Notes under the pieces: model-generated
What the model was told of the DNA's origin: nothing
Database searches by the model: none
What the model saw: only the letters and a program-made list of their open reading frames with translations
In this document: positions 12,083 to 22,906 of the stretch, piece after piece
Layout of the letters: each line of letters begins with the position of its first letter
Numbering within the stretch: position 1 is the stretch's first letter
Assembly: GCA_025200525.1 (NCBI GenBank)
Contig: CM045762.1
Location: forward strand, 124,439,752-124,503,751
Source of the DNA: Camellia lanceoleosa
Lineage: Eukaryota; Streptophyta; Magnoliopsida; Ericales; Theaceae
Length of the DNA: 64,000 nt
Reading direction: 5' to 3'
Position numbers and translations under genes: made by a program

Positions 12083-12334
12083 GATTGGATCGAAAAATTT
12101 ATGAAGCTTAAAAGGAGAAATACAACTAGCTTGCTTCGATGGGGATGTAATAAGGTAATTTCAATCTCAAAGTATTTTGATATGTATATTTTCAACAAAT
12201 ATACCTATCTATATTTTTTTTTTCCCATAAATTACCAGATTGTTGTGCATGTTCCTCATTGGGGATACATACAAGTTGATACAAAGACTTTTTCAAAAGT
12301 AATGAGGAGGAAGTTTGGGCGAACACATGTTTGA
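12083..12334 (+). CDS. Two candidate exons of unknown origin between helicase and Helitron 3' end
   Basis: Exon one (12083-12154) follows TTTTTTAG and ends at AAG/GTAATT; it reads DWIEKFMKLKRRNTTSLL and onward. Exon two (12239-12334) follows TTACCAG and reads IVVHVPHWGYIQVDTKTFSK to a TGA. Phase is kept across the 84-bp intron. I do not recognise the product. It may be a captured host gene fragment, as Helitrons often carry, or a C-terminal extension of the element's protein. Splice signals and preserved phase support real exons; function is unknown. Confidence 0.35.
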   Translation, partial: DWIEKFMKLKRRNTTSLLRWGCNKVISISKYFDMYIFNKYTYLYFFFPINYQIVVHVPHWGYIQVDTKTFSKVMRRKFGRTHV

Positions 12335-12733
12335 AGAGATGTTATTGACACATCTTCTGTAAAGCATACATATTCTGGAAAGCTTCGACCCACTTTTTTT
12401 TTTTTTTTTATAAAGTTTTAACTCACTCTTTTGGCGTATGACAATATAATGTTTGTTTTTCTTATGTAGTTAGAATTTGGTTGGTAGCAGTAACACTAAC
12501 TGGTGTGCATTTTAATTTTAATTTCTTTTAAATTGCAGAGTACTGGTTGGTGTGCATTATTTGATATTTAATTTTTTTTTTATATTTGATTTGTTTGGAA
12601 TTGTAGAGTGTAGTTTATTCAATATATTTTTATAATTGCATTTTAATCTTAAATTTAAATAGTGTTGCGATTACAATTATACTATAATCCTAACATTATT
12701 TACACCGTGCCTTCAGGCACGGGCATAAGCTAG
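12335..12733 (+). other. Non-coding 3' part of Helitron C
   Basis: AT-rich sequence without a reading frame. The subterminal stretch from about 12655 (AAATAGTGTTGCGATTACAATTATA...) is the same sequence type that precedes the hairpin in Helitrons D and F. Confidence 0.7.
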
Positions 12734-13241
12734 TATATCTATATAATAAAGCATGATAGTTTTTGAATTTGTCCTACACACATTTGTCTTACTAGGACAT
12801 TTGGACGATTCGGATCTATTCAAATTATAAAACAACGGTTGAGATATATTTTTCAAAAAATATCTTACATGTGCATTTTCTATTTTCTCTCTTCTCTTTC
12901 TTACATTTTCCTTTTCTCACCTATCATTCTATGATCCCATGATTCCACCTTCCTCTCTCTTTTCTTTCTATTTTTTTATTTTATTTTCGCTCATTTTTAT
13001 TTTTCACTCTATTTGTTTTTTTTTTTATTTTCTCCTTTTTGTTCACTTATTTTTATTCATATTATATGGAAAAGTCTACCATTCAAGAATTAGGAGTCAG
13101 ATTTTACTATGTGTAGTGAAATTATATTAATAAATTTTTTAATCCACAAATTCAATGAATTTGAACAATTAATTATTATTTTTAAATATATTGAATACCT
13201 AATAGACTTTGTAAATTTAGACCTCATATGAATCTTCAACA

Positions 13242-13700
13242 TCTATATAATAAAGTAGGATGGTTTTTGAATTTGTCCTACACACATTTGTCCTACTAGG
13301 ACATTTGGATGGCTCAGATCTGTTTAAATTTTAAAACAATGGCTGAGATATATTTTTCAAAAAATCTCCTACATGTACATTTTCTACTTTTCCTCTTCTC
13401 TCTTACTTTTTCATTTTCTCACCCATCCTTCCATGATCCCACATTCCTCCCTCTTTTCATTTTATTTTTTTTATTTTCTCCCATTTTTATTTTTTTTCTC
13501 TATTTGTTTATTTTTCTATTTTCTCCTTTTTGCTCGATATATTTAACACATATTTCCATACAATGTATGTATGCCCATAATATACCAGGACATTATGGGC
13601 ATACATACAATTTTCATATAATTATATAAGCAAAAGCATTATTGTATGTATACCCGTAAAACTTTTATGTATGCCATGTACATCTATCTATCTTGCTATA
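13242..13700 (+). repeat. Second tandem 5' unit of Helitron D
   Basis: It repeats the start of the element (TCTATATAATAAAGTAGG..., CACATTTGTCC, CTAGGACATTTGGA, a CT-rich block). It then switches near 13530 to the tail CATATTTCCATACAATG... that precedes the 3' part. The same tail follows the last unit of Helitron F near 21140. Confidence 0.85.
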
Positions 13701-13896
13701 TCTATATAATAAGGAAGCTCAGTTTTTTTTCCTTGATGGGACTTCTGTCCGTTTGTCAAAATATGAACCATTGGATTGAACTTAATCCAAGGGCTCACAG
13801 ACAGTGTTATAGTCTCCATTTTCAACCCACACCCTCTCTCTCACTCTCATCTCTTTGTTTCTGGTTTCTGATTTCAAATTTTGAAATCAGACCCCC

Positions 13897-13898
<2 letters not shown>

Positions 13899-13930
<32 letters not shown>
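13899..13930. repeat. (CT)n microsatellite
   Basis: About 15 CT dinucleotides just inside the 5' part of Helitron E, in a pyrimidine-rich leader-like sequence. Confidence 0.9.
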
Positions 13931-13933
<3 letters not shown>

Positions 13934-14943
13934 AGACGTGCTACACATTTTGAAATCAGTTGATGGTAGAGTGTGGTAAAAGGTTTGGGGACTAGGGTTT
14001 CGACAGCCTCCAAACTGTCGAGACATCTTCCTCTCAAAACTCTCGCTTCCTTCTGAGCGCCAAACATCTCATCTCCATCGGTTTCCAGGTGACTCAACAA
14101 TTTTTCGTTTCAATCCAATCATTCCTGTGAATTTTAATGTATATATGTGTGTATATCTGGTTATGTATGTGCCTTAATTTTCTGTTTATGCTATTTGATC
14201 TGCTTCTGTTTTGTTAATCCTTTTGTTTCTATTAATTTGATTTGAGATCTATTGGTTTTGTGCAATTTTGAACTGATTTGCTGGGTATTATGATTTGCTT
14301 CTGTTTTGGTTTTGTTTCTATTAATCCTTCTGTTTATGCTATTTGAACTGATTTGCTGGGTATTATGAGTTTGATTTTTATTGGCATTTTATTTTTGTTT
14401 TTCGTGTGTTACATTGTTCTAATTCTGATTTGTTGATGTGACTTTGTTGGATTTTTTTTTTAAGATTAAAAGATTTAAAAAAAAAAAGAAAAAAGAAAAA
14501 GTAAATGGGCTTTTTTGTTTGGTTTGCAATAATTGATAGCTATCTGAAGTGTATAATCATGATTGCACATAATTGTTGTTTGGTACTGTTCTGGGATTTC
14601 AGTGCCTGGATTGTAAAAAAGTGTAGAATCATCGTAGGAAAGTTACAGAGTTGTTGGGATTTTTTTGGGACTCGAGAGAAGTTCAATGTGGTGGGTTTCA
14701 TTGAAGCCATGGATTAATGCAAATATAGATAGATATGCATGAAGGTAGATAGATGGATCAACATATGCTCATTGTGTAGTTGAGGGTTTCCATGTTGTAC
14801 AACCCAGGGAAAGTAGTTTATACAAAAAAATCTGTATAATGCTGTTTGCTTTTTAGTTTACTTAACATTGTTATGATTCTTATCGGTGATTCGGTGTTTT
14901 TGGTTATTTAATGTATATTTTTGTGCATTGCTTTGGGATTTAG

Positions 14944-15205
14944 GGCTTCCATAAAGATAACAGACCTATGCTTGGTAGAAATGAGTTATTCAAAAATACT
15001 CTTAGAAAAGCAGCTTATGCTTGGAAAAGGATCATTGAGCTCCATCTCTCTGGTTTGTCTTCGTTTTAGGTTCTATTATTATTTTCTTAAATTTCATTAG
15101 CTCATTAGGGACATTTCAATTTCGTCTTCATGTTGTAATTTGCAATCTTAGAGTGCAATTTTGATTATTGCAGAGGAAGAGGCTGCTAGTTACGAAACTT
15201 TCCAG
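14944..15205 (+). pseudogene. Captured gene fragment in Helitron E, first copy of two exons
   Basis: Exon a (14944-15052) follows GGATTTAG and ends at CTG/GTTTGT; it reads GFHKDNRPMLGRNELF and continues with KNTLRKAAYAWKRIIELHLS. Exon b (15174-15205) follows TTATTGCAG and ends at CCAG/GTTC, reading EEEAASYETFQ across the junction with preserved phase. The frame is open and Lys/Arg-rich. I do not recognise the parent gene. A pyrimidine-rich leader and a CAG/GTGAC donor near 14090 may be its first exon. Retained introns show the capture was from genomic DNA. Confidence 0.4.
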
Positions 15206-15433
15206 GTTCTTCAACTTCTAACCCTTTTGATTCTGATTTGGAGTAATTTTGTTGGTGAATTATATAATTTGCTTGCAATCAAATGGAAATTGGTGGGTTT
15301 TCAATTTAAATTTTGACTGGTAACAAATAGCAATTAGCATTTAGGCTGTGTTTGATTGTGGGATTTTGAGAGGGATTTTGAAAGGAAAAAAGCGTGAAAG
15401 TAAGTAAATTTAGACCAAAAGCTTGATTTGATA

Positions 15434-15757
15434 TAGCTCACTCCAATGGTAAGAATCCATTTTTTTAATCAAATCTTCTTAAAAATACCTAATCTATCCC
15501 AAAAAACTTCTTTAAACAATTTTGGTAAAATAAACTCATCTTCAATCCTTTCTGTATATATAATTTTAGCAAACTTAAATGAAAAAAATTTTGTTGAAAA
15601 TTTGGTGAAAGATTTTATTCATACCTGATTTGATGAAATATTTGGTGAAAACTTATTTGATATAAGTTTGATGAAAGGATTGAATCTCATTTTCACCAAA
15701 TTTGTGATCAAATTTAAATTTGATGAAGGATTTGGTGGAAGATTGGAGATGCTCTAA
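15434..15757. mobile_element. Likely MITE in an intron of the captured gene
   Basis: The left end has TAGCTCACTCCAATGG and the right end GATTGGAGATGCTCTAAG, an imperfect inverted repeat of a kind common in plant hAT-like MITEs. The interior is AT-rich with repeated TTTGGTGAAA / TTTGATGAA motifs. A related decayed copy may lie at about 17420-17718, ending GTTGGAGATGCTCTTAG. Target duplications are not clear. Confidence 0.4.
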
Positions 15758-16179
15758 GATAATGATTTAATCAGGACATTCGGGAATCTGGTCTATAATG
15801 AGAGATTTGTATGATTTTGGGGAATATAATTTAATCCTTAACTATAGTTATTTATTTTTCAAATTTCTGTAAGCGTCCGTAATGGCATTATTGAGGGACT
15901 AATCTTTATGAATTTTAACTTCACGTAATTTCTCATATGGAACATTTTGATTTATGGATTCACATGGTTTTTCACAGTGAATCTATCTTTTCATTTTCTG
16001 GTATCCTTTTAAGTTTAATAAATTAACAGAATAAGAATATGTTATTAACTTGGTTGAGTTTGTGCATTGGAGATACATGAAATGCCTAAATCTTACAGAA
16101 TTCTCAAAGCCAGGACCTAATTCTTATGTTTTTTTTTTTTTTTTTTTTTTTTTTTTGGGGGGGGGGGCAAAGAGAGAAG

Positions 16180-16746
16180 GAAAGTTATAGAGTTGTTGGG
16201 ATTTTTTTGGGACTCGAGAGAAGTTCAATGTGGTGGGTTTCATTGAAGCCATGGATTAATGCAAATATAGATAGGTATGCATGAAGGTAGATAGATGAAT
16301 CAACATATGCTCATTGTGTAGTTGAGGGTTTCCATGCTGTACAACCCAGGGAAAGTAGTTTACACAAAAAATCGTATAATCTTTGTTTGCCTTTTAGTTT
16401 ACTTAACATTGTTATGATTCTTATAAGCAGTTTAGTGTTTTTGGTTATTTAATGTATATTTTTGTGCATTGCTTTGGGATTTAGGGCTTCCATAAAGATA
16501 ACAGACCTATGCTTGGCAGAAATGAGTTATTCAAAAATACTCTTAGAAAAGCAGCTTATGCTTGGAAAAGGATCATTGAGCTCCATCTCTCTGGTTTGTC
16601 TTCGTTTTAGGTTCTATTATTATTTTCTTAAATTTCATTAGCTCATTAGGGACATTTCAATTTCGTCTTCATGTTGTAATTTGCAATCTTAGAGTGCAAT
16701 TTTGATTATTGCAGAGGAAGAGGTTGCTAATTACGAAACTTGGCAG
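16180..16746 (+). repeat. Internal duplication of Helitron E (copy of about 14637-15200)
   Basis: From GGAAAGTTA through GTTCAATGTGGTGGGTTTC to the second exon the two segments match almost base for base over about 560 bp. The second copy begins next to a long poly-T/poly-G tract (about 16131-16168). Confidence 0.9.
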
Positions 16747-17065
16747 GCACAGACCTTGAAATGTCATAATGTTTCATCAAGAAACACAACATACTGGATG
16801 ATAATATCATTTTAGGATCTAATTACGAAACACCTAAAAGGATATCTAACTAACATAATTGTTTTTTTTATAGCATTAATATCTATCTATTCTTATAAAA
16901 ATGTTTTCTTTTTATTGGGAATTTGGATCATTGAGAACACTAAATGCAAATCTACATTCTTTTTTCATTGTCATCTTCAATGTTCTGTAAGAAGTTTATG
17001 AGTGTGATATACTTGATTTTTTTCCCATGCAGCAATGCTTGAAGTATCGAAAACCAAGGCTTTTT
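16485..17065 (+). pseudogene. Captured gene fragment in Helitron E, second copy plus a further exon
   Basis: Exon a (16485-16593) is nearly identical to 14944-15052. Exon b (16715-16746) differs at several bases, and the base pair after it is GC, so its donor looks lost. A further possible exon at 17033-17065 follows CCCATGCAG and precedes GTGAGT, reading QCLKYRKPRL-like sequence. Unknown parent gene. Confidence 0.35.
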
Positions 17066-18400
17066 GTGAGTTCTTTACCTTTGTTTATCTCATTGAAATG
17101 TACTTATAAATTGGCACATACTATGTAATTACTTTCACCAAGAACAAGCTTTCTATTTTATGTGTAATTACTTTCACTAAGAACTGTACTATATAAATTG
17201 GCAATCAGGTTTGGTTTTTGGTTTAGTAATGAAATTTTATGCTTACATACACTACTTTCTAAATTTCTTTAGTTTATATCAAGTAAAGCTTTTTCAAGAT
17301 GTATTCCTTTTACATTGATGATCAGTACTTCCACATCTAACCTGATGATTACACAATTTAATAGCTAGCCTATCAAATGGTTATTAAAATTGAAAGTTTT
17401 TGGTTGAAATGCACTTTCGCAATTGACGGTGAAACTCCATTTCATCAAATCTAAATCAAATCAAGGGATTTGTAAAAAAAATTCACCAAATATTCAGCAG
17501 TCATATTTTTAATGAAATTTCAAAAAGAGTAATTATTGGATATGCGTTTCTTTCATTAAAAATGGTTAAAACAGATCTTTAGGATAGGTTTGGATTTTTT
17601 AAGAAAGATTTGATGAAATAAAAGAAAGGTTTGAGTGTTCCATATTAGATCAAGCTTTTAACCAAAATTTCTCTAAAATTTGATGAAAAAAAGAGACTAG
17701 GGTTGGAGATGCTCTTAGTATAGAGATTAGTATTTCCACATCTAACCTGAGGATTACACAATTTATTTTTCTTTCTACAATCTTTGTTGGGGCTGAGCAC
17801 GAGAAGATTTGGCAATATCAAGTATTTATCAGGTTACGGTTTCATGAGTTTTGTCTATTATCATTAATTGTTTTGTTTTTAGTTCTTTTGTTGATGAATT
17901 TTCAGTGTGTTGAAATTTTAGAATTGTAATGGATGATTTTCAAGAGTATTAGGTGTTCATTACAATTTTTACTTAATCTATTCAGCTACTCTTGGGATGA
18001 TTGGGATGATTAGGTGTTCATGATACTTAATAGAATTGTAATACTCTTGGGATTTCAAGAGTATTAGGTGTTCATGATTTTCAATATTGTTTTCAACATT
18101 ACAATTTTGAAAATACTCTTGGGATTAGGTGTTCATCAATCATCCATTACAATTTTTTTTTCAACATTCTTTCATCTGTTCATCTATTTTTTTAGGGTTC
18201 TAATTTTTAAGTTGTTGCTTACAACTTTGCCTTTTTGTTATTGTTTTATTGGGTGTTTTTAGATTTTACATTGTGTTCTCCCCTTGCAATATCTGTTCCA
18301 TAAATGAAAAAATTGTGTTTGGTAATAGTACTTTTATTTTTTTGAAAGAGTTAATTACTCAAACCGATTATGTGTTTCCAATGTGGCAGTAATTTAGGTA
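17066..18400. other. Non-coding interior of Helitron E
   Basis: AT-rich sequence without a supported reading frame. It holds the possible second MITE (about 17420-17718) and, at about 17930-18160, several copies of short phrases such as TCTTGGGAT and GTATTAGGTGTTCAT that form a degenerate local repeat. Confidence 0.5.
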
Positions 18401-18870
18401 GTGTTGGGATTAAATTTAAATTTAAATAGTGTTGGGGTTAAATTTAAATTTATACAGTGTTGGGATTAAATTCAAACAGTATTGGGATTAAATTTAAATT
18501 TAAATAGTGTTGGAATTAAATCTAAATGTAAATAGTGTTGGGATTAAATTTAAATAGTGTTGGGATTAAATTTAAATTTAAATAGTGTTGGAATTAAATT
18601 TAAATTTAAATAGTGTTGGGGTTAAATTTAAATTTAATCCGTATTGGGATTAAATTTATAATAAATTTAAATCGTATTGGGATTAAATAGTGTTGGGATT
18701 AAATTTAATTTTATCAAATTAAAAAATAAATTTAATAGTGTTGGGATTAAATTTATAATAAATTTAAATAGTATTGGGATTAAAAAATAAATTTAAATAG
18801 TGTTGGGATTAAATTTTATATTAAATTTGTAATTTTATCAAATTAAAAAATAAATTTAAATAGTGTTAGG
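18400..18870 (+). repeat. Minisatellite of the Helitron subterminal motif
   Basis: About 15 degenerate copies of TTTAAATAGTGTTGGGATTAAA, 20-40 bp apart, lie within Helitron E close to its 3' end. The single-copy form of this motif occurs just before the 3' hairpin of Helitrons C (about 12655), D (about 19268) and F (about 21385). Confidence 0.85.
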
Positions 18871-19354
18871 ATTACTTGAAGAACCGACCTGATCAGCAGA
18901 ATACGATGGAGGTGGTTTCGACCACTCGGCTGTGGTTGAGATTGATGAATTTAATTCTTATCTTGGATAGATATTGAATTTAATATATAAAAAATCATAT
19001 AATCGATTCAATCAACTTATTCATATGCGTACAACTTGAAACATGTGTGTTTATTTTCTAAATTAATAACTTGAATTCAGCTTTAAACAATTGTCGCTAA
19101 AGGGCTTTAAACAATTATTGTAGAGTATAGTCTGTTTCATATGTTTTTACACCGTGTCTTTAGGCACGAGCATACGCTAGTATTGTATAAGCAAAAATGA
19201 GTTTTCGTGAGAAGTTTTATGAGGACTCCAAAATTTTGTAATAAATTTGTGAATTTATCAAATTAAAAAATAAATTTAAATAGTATTAGGATTACAATTA
19301 TATTCTAGTCCTAACATTATTTATACCGTGCCTTTAGGCACGGGCATACGCTAG

Positions 19355-21450
19355 TCGATATAATAAAGCATGATGGTTTTTGAATTTGTTCTACATACAT
19401 TTGTCCTACTAGGACATTTGAACGACTCAGATCTATTTAAATTATAAAACAACGGTTGAAATACATTTTTCAAAAAAAATCTTACATGTACATTTTTTAT
19501 TTTCCCGCTTGTCTCTCTTATTTTTTCCTTTTCTCGCCCATCCTTCTATGATCCATGATACCACATTCCTCTCTCTTTTCTTTTTATTTTTTTATTTTCT
19601 CACATTTTTATTTTTCTCTATATTTGTCTTTTTTTTCTCCTTTCTGTTCACTTATTTTTATTCATATTATATGGAAAATTCTGCGATTTCAGAATTAGGA
19701 GTTAGATTTTACTGTGTAGTGGAGATTATATTAATGAATTTTTTAGTCCACAAATTAAATGAATTTGAGCAATTGATTATTATTTTTAAATATATTGAAT
19801 ACATAATAGACTTCGTAAATTTATACCTCATATGAATCTTCAACATCTATATAATAAAGCAGAATGGTTTTTGAATTCTTCCTACATACATTTGTCCTAC
19901 TAGGACATTTAGACGGCTTAGATTTATTCAAATTATAAAACAAAGGTTGAGATATATTTTTCAAAAAATATCCGACATGTACATTTTCTATTTTCTCGCT
20001 TCTCTCTCTTACTTTTTCCTTTTCTCACCCATGATCCCATGATCCTATGATCCCACCCTTCTCTCTCTTTTTCTTTTTATTTTTTTTATTTTCTCCCATT
20101 TTTATTTTTCTCTCTATTTTATTTTCTTATTTTTGTTCACTTATTTTTATTCATATTATATAGAAAAGTCTACGATCCTAGAATTAGGAGCCAGATTTTA
20201 CTTTGTATAGTGGAGATGAAATTAATGAATTTTATAGTCTACAAATTAAATGAATTTGAACAATTAATTATTATTTTTAAATATATTGAATACCTGATAG
20301 ACTTCATAAATTTATATCTTATATGAATCTTCAACATCTATATAATAAAGCAGAATGGTTTTTGAATTAGTCATACACACATTTGTCCTACTAGGACATT
20401 GGATGGCTTAGATCTATTCAAATTATAAAACCACGGCTGAGATATATTTTCTAAAAAATATCTCACATGTACATTTTATATTTTCCCGTTTCTCTCTCTT
20501 ACTTTTTCTTTTTCTCACCCATCCTTCCGTGATCCCACCTTCCTTTCTCTTTTCTTTTTAATTTTTTTTTTATTTTCTCTCATTTTTATTTTTCTCTCTA
20601 TTTTTTTTTAATTTTTTTTTTATTTTCTCCTTTTTGTTCACTTATTTTTATTCATATTATATGGAAAAGTCTACAATCCCAGAATTAGGAGCTAGATTTT
20701 ACTTTGTGTAGTGGAGATTAAATTAATGATTTTTATAGTTCATAAATTAAATGAATTTGAACAATTAATTATTATTTTAAAATATATTGAATACCTGACA
20801 GACTTTATAAATTTATACCTTATATAAATCTTCAACATATTTTAATAAAGTAGGATGATTTTTGAATTTTTAACATATTTTTGTCCTATTAGGATATTTG
20901 GATGGCTCAGATCTGTTCAAATTATAAAACAATGGATGAGATATATTTTTCAAAAAATATCCTACATATACATTTTATATTTTCCCGCTTCTCTCTCTCT
21001 CTCTTACTTTTTCCTTTTCTCACCCATCCTTCCATGATCCCGTGATCCCACTTTTCTCTCTATTTTCTTTTTATTTTCTCCTATTTTTATTTTTCTCTTT
21101 ATTTGTTCTTTTTTTTTTCTCCTTTTTATTCAATATACTTTATACATATTTCCATAGAAATGTATGTATACCCGTAATACACTAGGACATTATGGGTATA
21201 CATGTAATTTCTATATAATTATATAAACAAAAGCAATATGATATGTATGCCCATGGAAATTGTATGTATGCTAAGCACATTTATCTATCTAGCTATACAT
21301 TATATAAGTAAAAACGAGTTTTCGTGAGGAATTTTGTGAGAACTCCAAAATTTCATAATAAATTTGTGATTTTATCAAATTAAAAAATAAATTTAAATAG
21401 TGTTGGGATTACAATGATATTTTAATCTTAACATTATTTACAGGCATACG
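19355..21450 (+). mobile_element. Helitron F with four tandem 5' units
   Basis: It starts TCGATATAATAAAGC directly after the CTAG of Helitron D. 5' units start at 19355, 19846, 20337 and about 20838, i.e. 491, 491 and about 501 bp apart. Each has the 5' terminus, a CT-rich block and the phrase TTCACTTATTTTTATTCATA or close to it. Only the last is followed by the tail (from about 21130) and the 3' subterminal sequence. The 3' terminus is damaged: the hairpin is missing and ACATTATTTACAGGCATACG runs directly into a MITE at 21451. No protein is encoded. Confidence 0.8.
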
Positions 21451-21834
21451 CTTGCCTCCAGTCCGATATCGGATTGAACAGTGTTGTTCGACCCGTGGGG
21501 CCACTATTGGTCTCGTTTTGATAATTTGAACCGTTCAATATGTAGAACTCATTGAGTACTATATGCTCGTAAACAATTACGTTAATTGGATATCAATAGC
21601 TACATGATCAAATTCGTTTTGTATAAAAAAAATGAACGGTGAACAAATTAACTGTTGAGAAAAAACTGATCCGATGAGAAAGCTATCGATATCCGATTAT
21701 CGTGATTTTTTACAACCATATAGTACTCGACAAGTTCTACACATTAAACGGTTCAGATTATCAAAATGAGACCCATGGTGGACCCTTACAGGCTGAACAG
21801 CACTATCCAGGCTGATTTTTGGATTGGAGGCAAG
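21451..21834. mobile_element. Foldback MITE 1 (384 bp)
   Basis: Terminal inverted repeats CTTGCCTCCAGTCC and GGATTGGAGGCAAG. The two halves are complementary along most of their length: GAGTACTATATG...TGATATCC-type sequence on the left is mirrored on the right, so the whole element could fold on itself. It sits at the damaged 3' end of Helitron F. I could not fix a target-site duplication. Confidence 0.75.
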
Positions 21835-22147
21835 CTGCTCCCTACATATATACATAATTTATAATCTTTTACTTTTGCAATCATGTTTTTTTATAGCGGT
21901 ATAACTAGTTTTATTGCACTTTTTGACTTTTTAGATAAAAAAGTAGTGGAAAAAAAATGATTGTTTGGGGTAATTTTTTTGTCTTTTTATGAAAAAATAT
22001 GTATTAAAATATTGTATAAAATAATATAATTACTGTATTACCCCTATGCCTTATGTGTACTGACAGTGATGGTTGAAGGAACCAATATGGCTTGCTTTGA
22101 AATGAGATGGTGGGTAAGCATGCTTCAGAATATATATGTATAGGATT
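21835..22147. other. Spacer between two MITEs; nothing recognised
   Basis: AT-rich, no reading frame, no repeat ends seen. Confidence 0.5.
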
Positions 22148-22537
22148 AGGCTTCCTTCTAGCCCGATTAAGGACTGGAGGGTACTGTTGGACCCGTGGGG
22201 GCCCATCACGAGTTCCGTTTTAATAATTTGAACTGTTCAATGTGTAGAACTTGTCGAGTACTACATGCTTGTAAAAAATCATGTTGATTAGATATCAATA
22301 CCTATTTGATCAAATCAGTTTGGTCTAACAAAAAAATGAACGGTGAAAAATAAACGGCTGACAAAAATCTGATTTGATCACATAGCTATCGATATCCAAT
22401 CAACGTGATTTTTTATAGGCATATAGTACTCGACGAGTTTTACACGTTGACGGTTTGGATTATCGAAACGAAACCTGTGGTGGCCCCCACAGGCCCAATA
22501 GTACCCTCCAGTTCGATGAAGGACTGGAGGGAAGCCT
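22148..22537. mobile_element. Foldback MITE 2 (390 bp), relative of MITE 1
   Basis: Ends AGGCTTCC and GGAAGCCT with long inverted halves. It shares with MITE 1 the internal phrases GGACCCGTGGGG, GATATCAATA, ATGAACGGTGA and TAGTACTCGA. Each end also forms its own small hairpin, since CTCCAGT and ACTGGAG occur close together at both ends. The reading frame at 22405-22659 that overlaps it is not a gene. Confidence 0.75.
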
Positions 22538-22722
22538 CTTCTAATTTTTATTTTATTGTTTTTTTAACATGTTCGTGTTCACACGTTAGCATGTACCATC
22601 ACTTCAATACAAATTTGGCTTGTGTACTTTTTTTTTTGGGGTACTTTTTTGGTGAATAGTAATAACGTTTTGGCTTTTTTAGTAACTATTTGGCTTTTTG
22701 TCTTTTATAGACTGTCCCAAAC
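22538..22722. other. Short host spacer before the LTR nest
   Basis: No feature is seen other than the left target duplication CAAAC at 22718-22722. Confidence 0.6.
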
Positions 22723-22906
22723 TATAATGACCCCGGTCTTTTCCTATTTGATTATTGTATCCGGACTTGGGTTCCGTAGATTCTGTCATTGTATAATTGT
22801 TGTTGTCCTTTAAATCCCTATTCTTAAGTTATGGGTTGTGTTGGGCAGGTTTGTTCTGTTGGTTGGGTCAAAACCAAGTGTTCTTTGTTCGATTTTGGGT
22901 TGGTCG

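Larger units (their letters stand above)
6063..12733 (+). mobile_element. Helitron C, decayed autonomous Rep/helicase element
   Basis: It carries in order a plant-Helitron N-terminal region with a Cys-rich finger, an HUH-type rolling-circle Rep domain and a PIF1-type helicase (listed separately). The 3' end is clear: stem CCGTGCC-TTCA-GGCACGG at 12705-12722, then CTAG at 12730-12733 and a T. The 5' end is uncertain; candidates are 5823 or a position inside 6063-6290. The coding region has at least four in-frame stops and one frameshift, so this copy cannot make the full protein. It could be the family that mobilised D, E and F, which share its 3' hairpin and subterminal sequence. Confidence 0.8.
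13701..19180 (+). mobile_element. Helitron E (5,480 bp), inserted in Helitron D, with gene fragments
   Basis: It begins TCTATATAATAAGGAAGC at 13701 and ends with a hairpin CGTGTC-TTTA-GGCACG and CTAG at 19177-19180. It stands between A (13700) and T (19181). Joining the flanks gives a sequence that matches the uninterrupted paralogue at about 21279-21318, so both borders are secure. The interior has exon-like pieces with introns, an internal duplication of about 560 bp, a likely MITE and a long minisatellite next to the 3' end. No Rep or helicase is encoded. Confidence 0.9.
12738..19354 (+). mobile_element. Non-autonomous Helitron D (about 1.14 kb), split by Helitron E
   Basis: Its 5' end is TCTATATAATAAAGC at 12738, four bases after the CTAG of Helitron C and preceded by A. 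It contains two head-to-tail 5' units starting at 12738 and 13242 (504 bp apart). It is interrupted at 13700/13701 by Helitron E and resumes at 19181 (TATTGTATAAGC). It ends with the hairpin CCGTGCC-TTTA-GGCACGG and CTAG at 19351-19354, followed by T. The two parts together make about 1,137 bp. No protein is encoded; the short frames across its CT-rich parts are low-complexity. Confidence 0.85.

Noticed and set aside
13309..13629. Hydrophobic frames in the CT-rich Helitron units (also 12939-13130, 19509-19835, 20855-21037)
   Set aside because: Low-complexity Phe/Leu/Ser runs from TTTTCT-rich DNA, not conserved between units.
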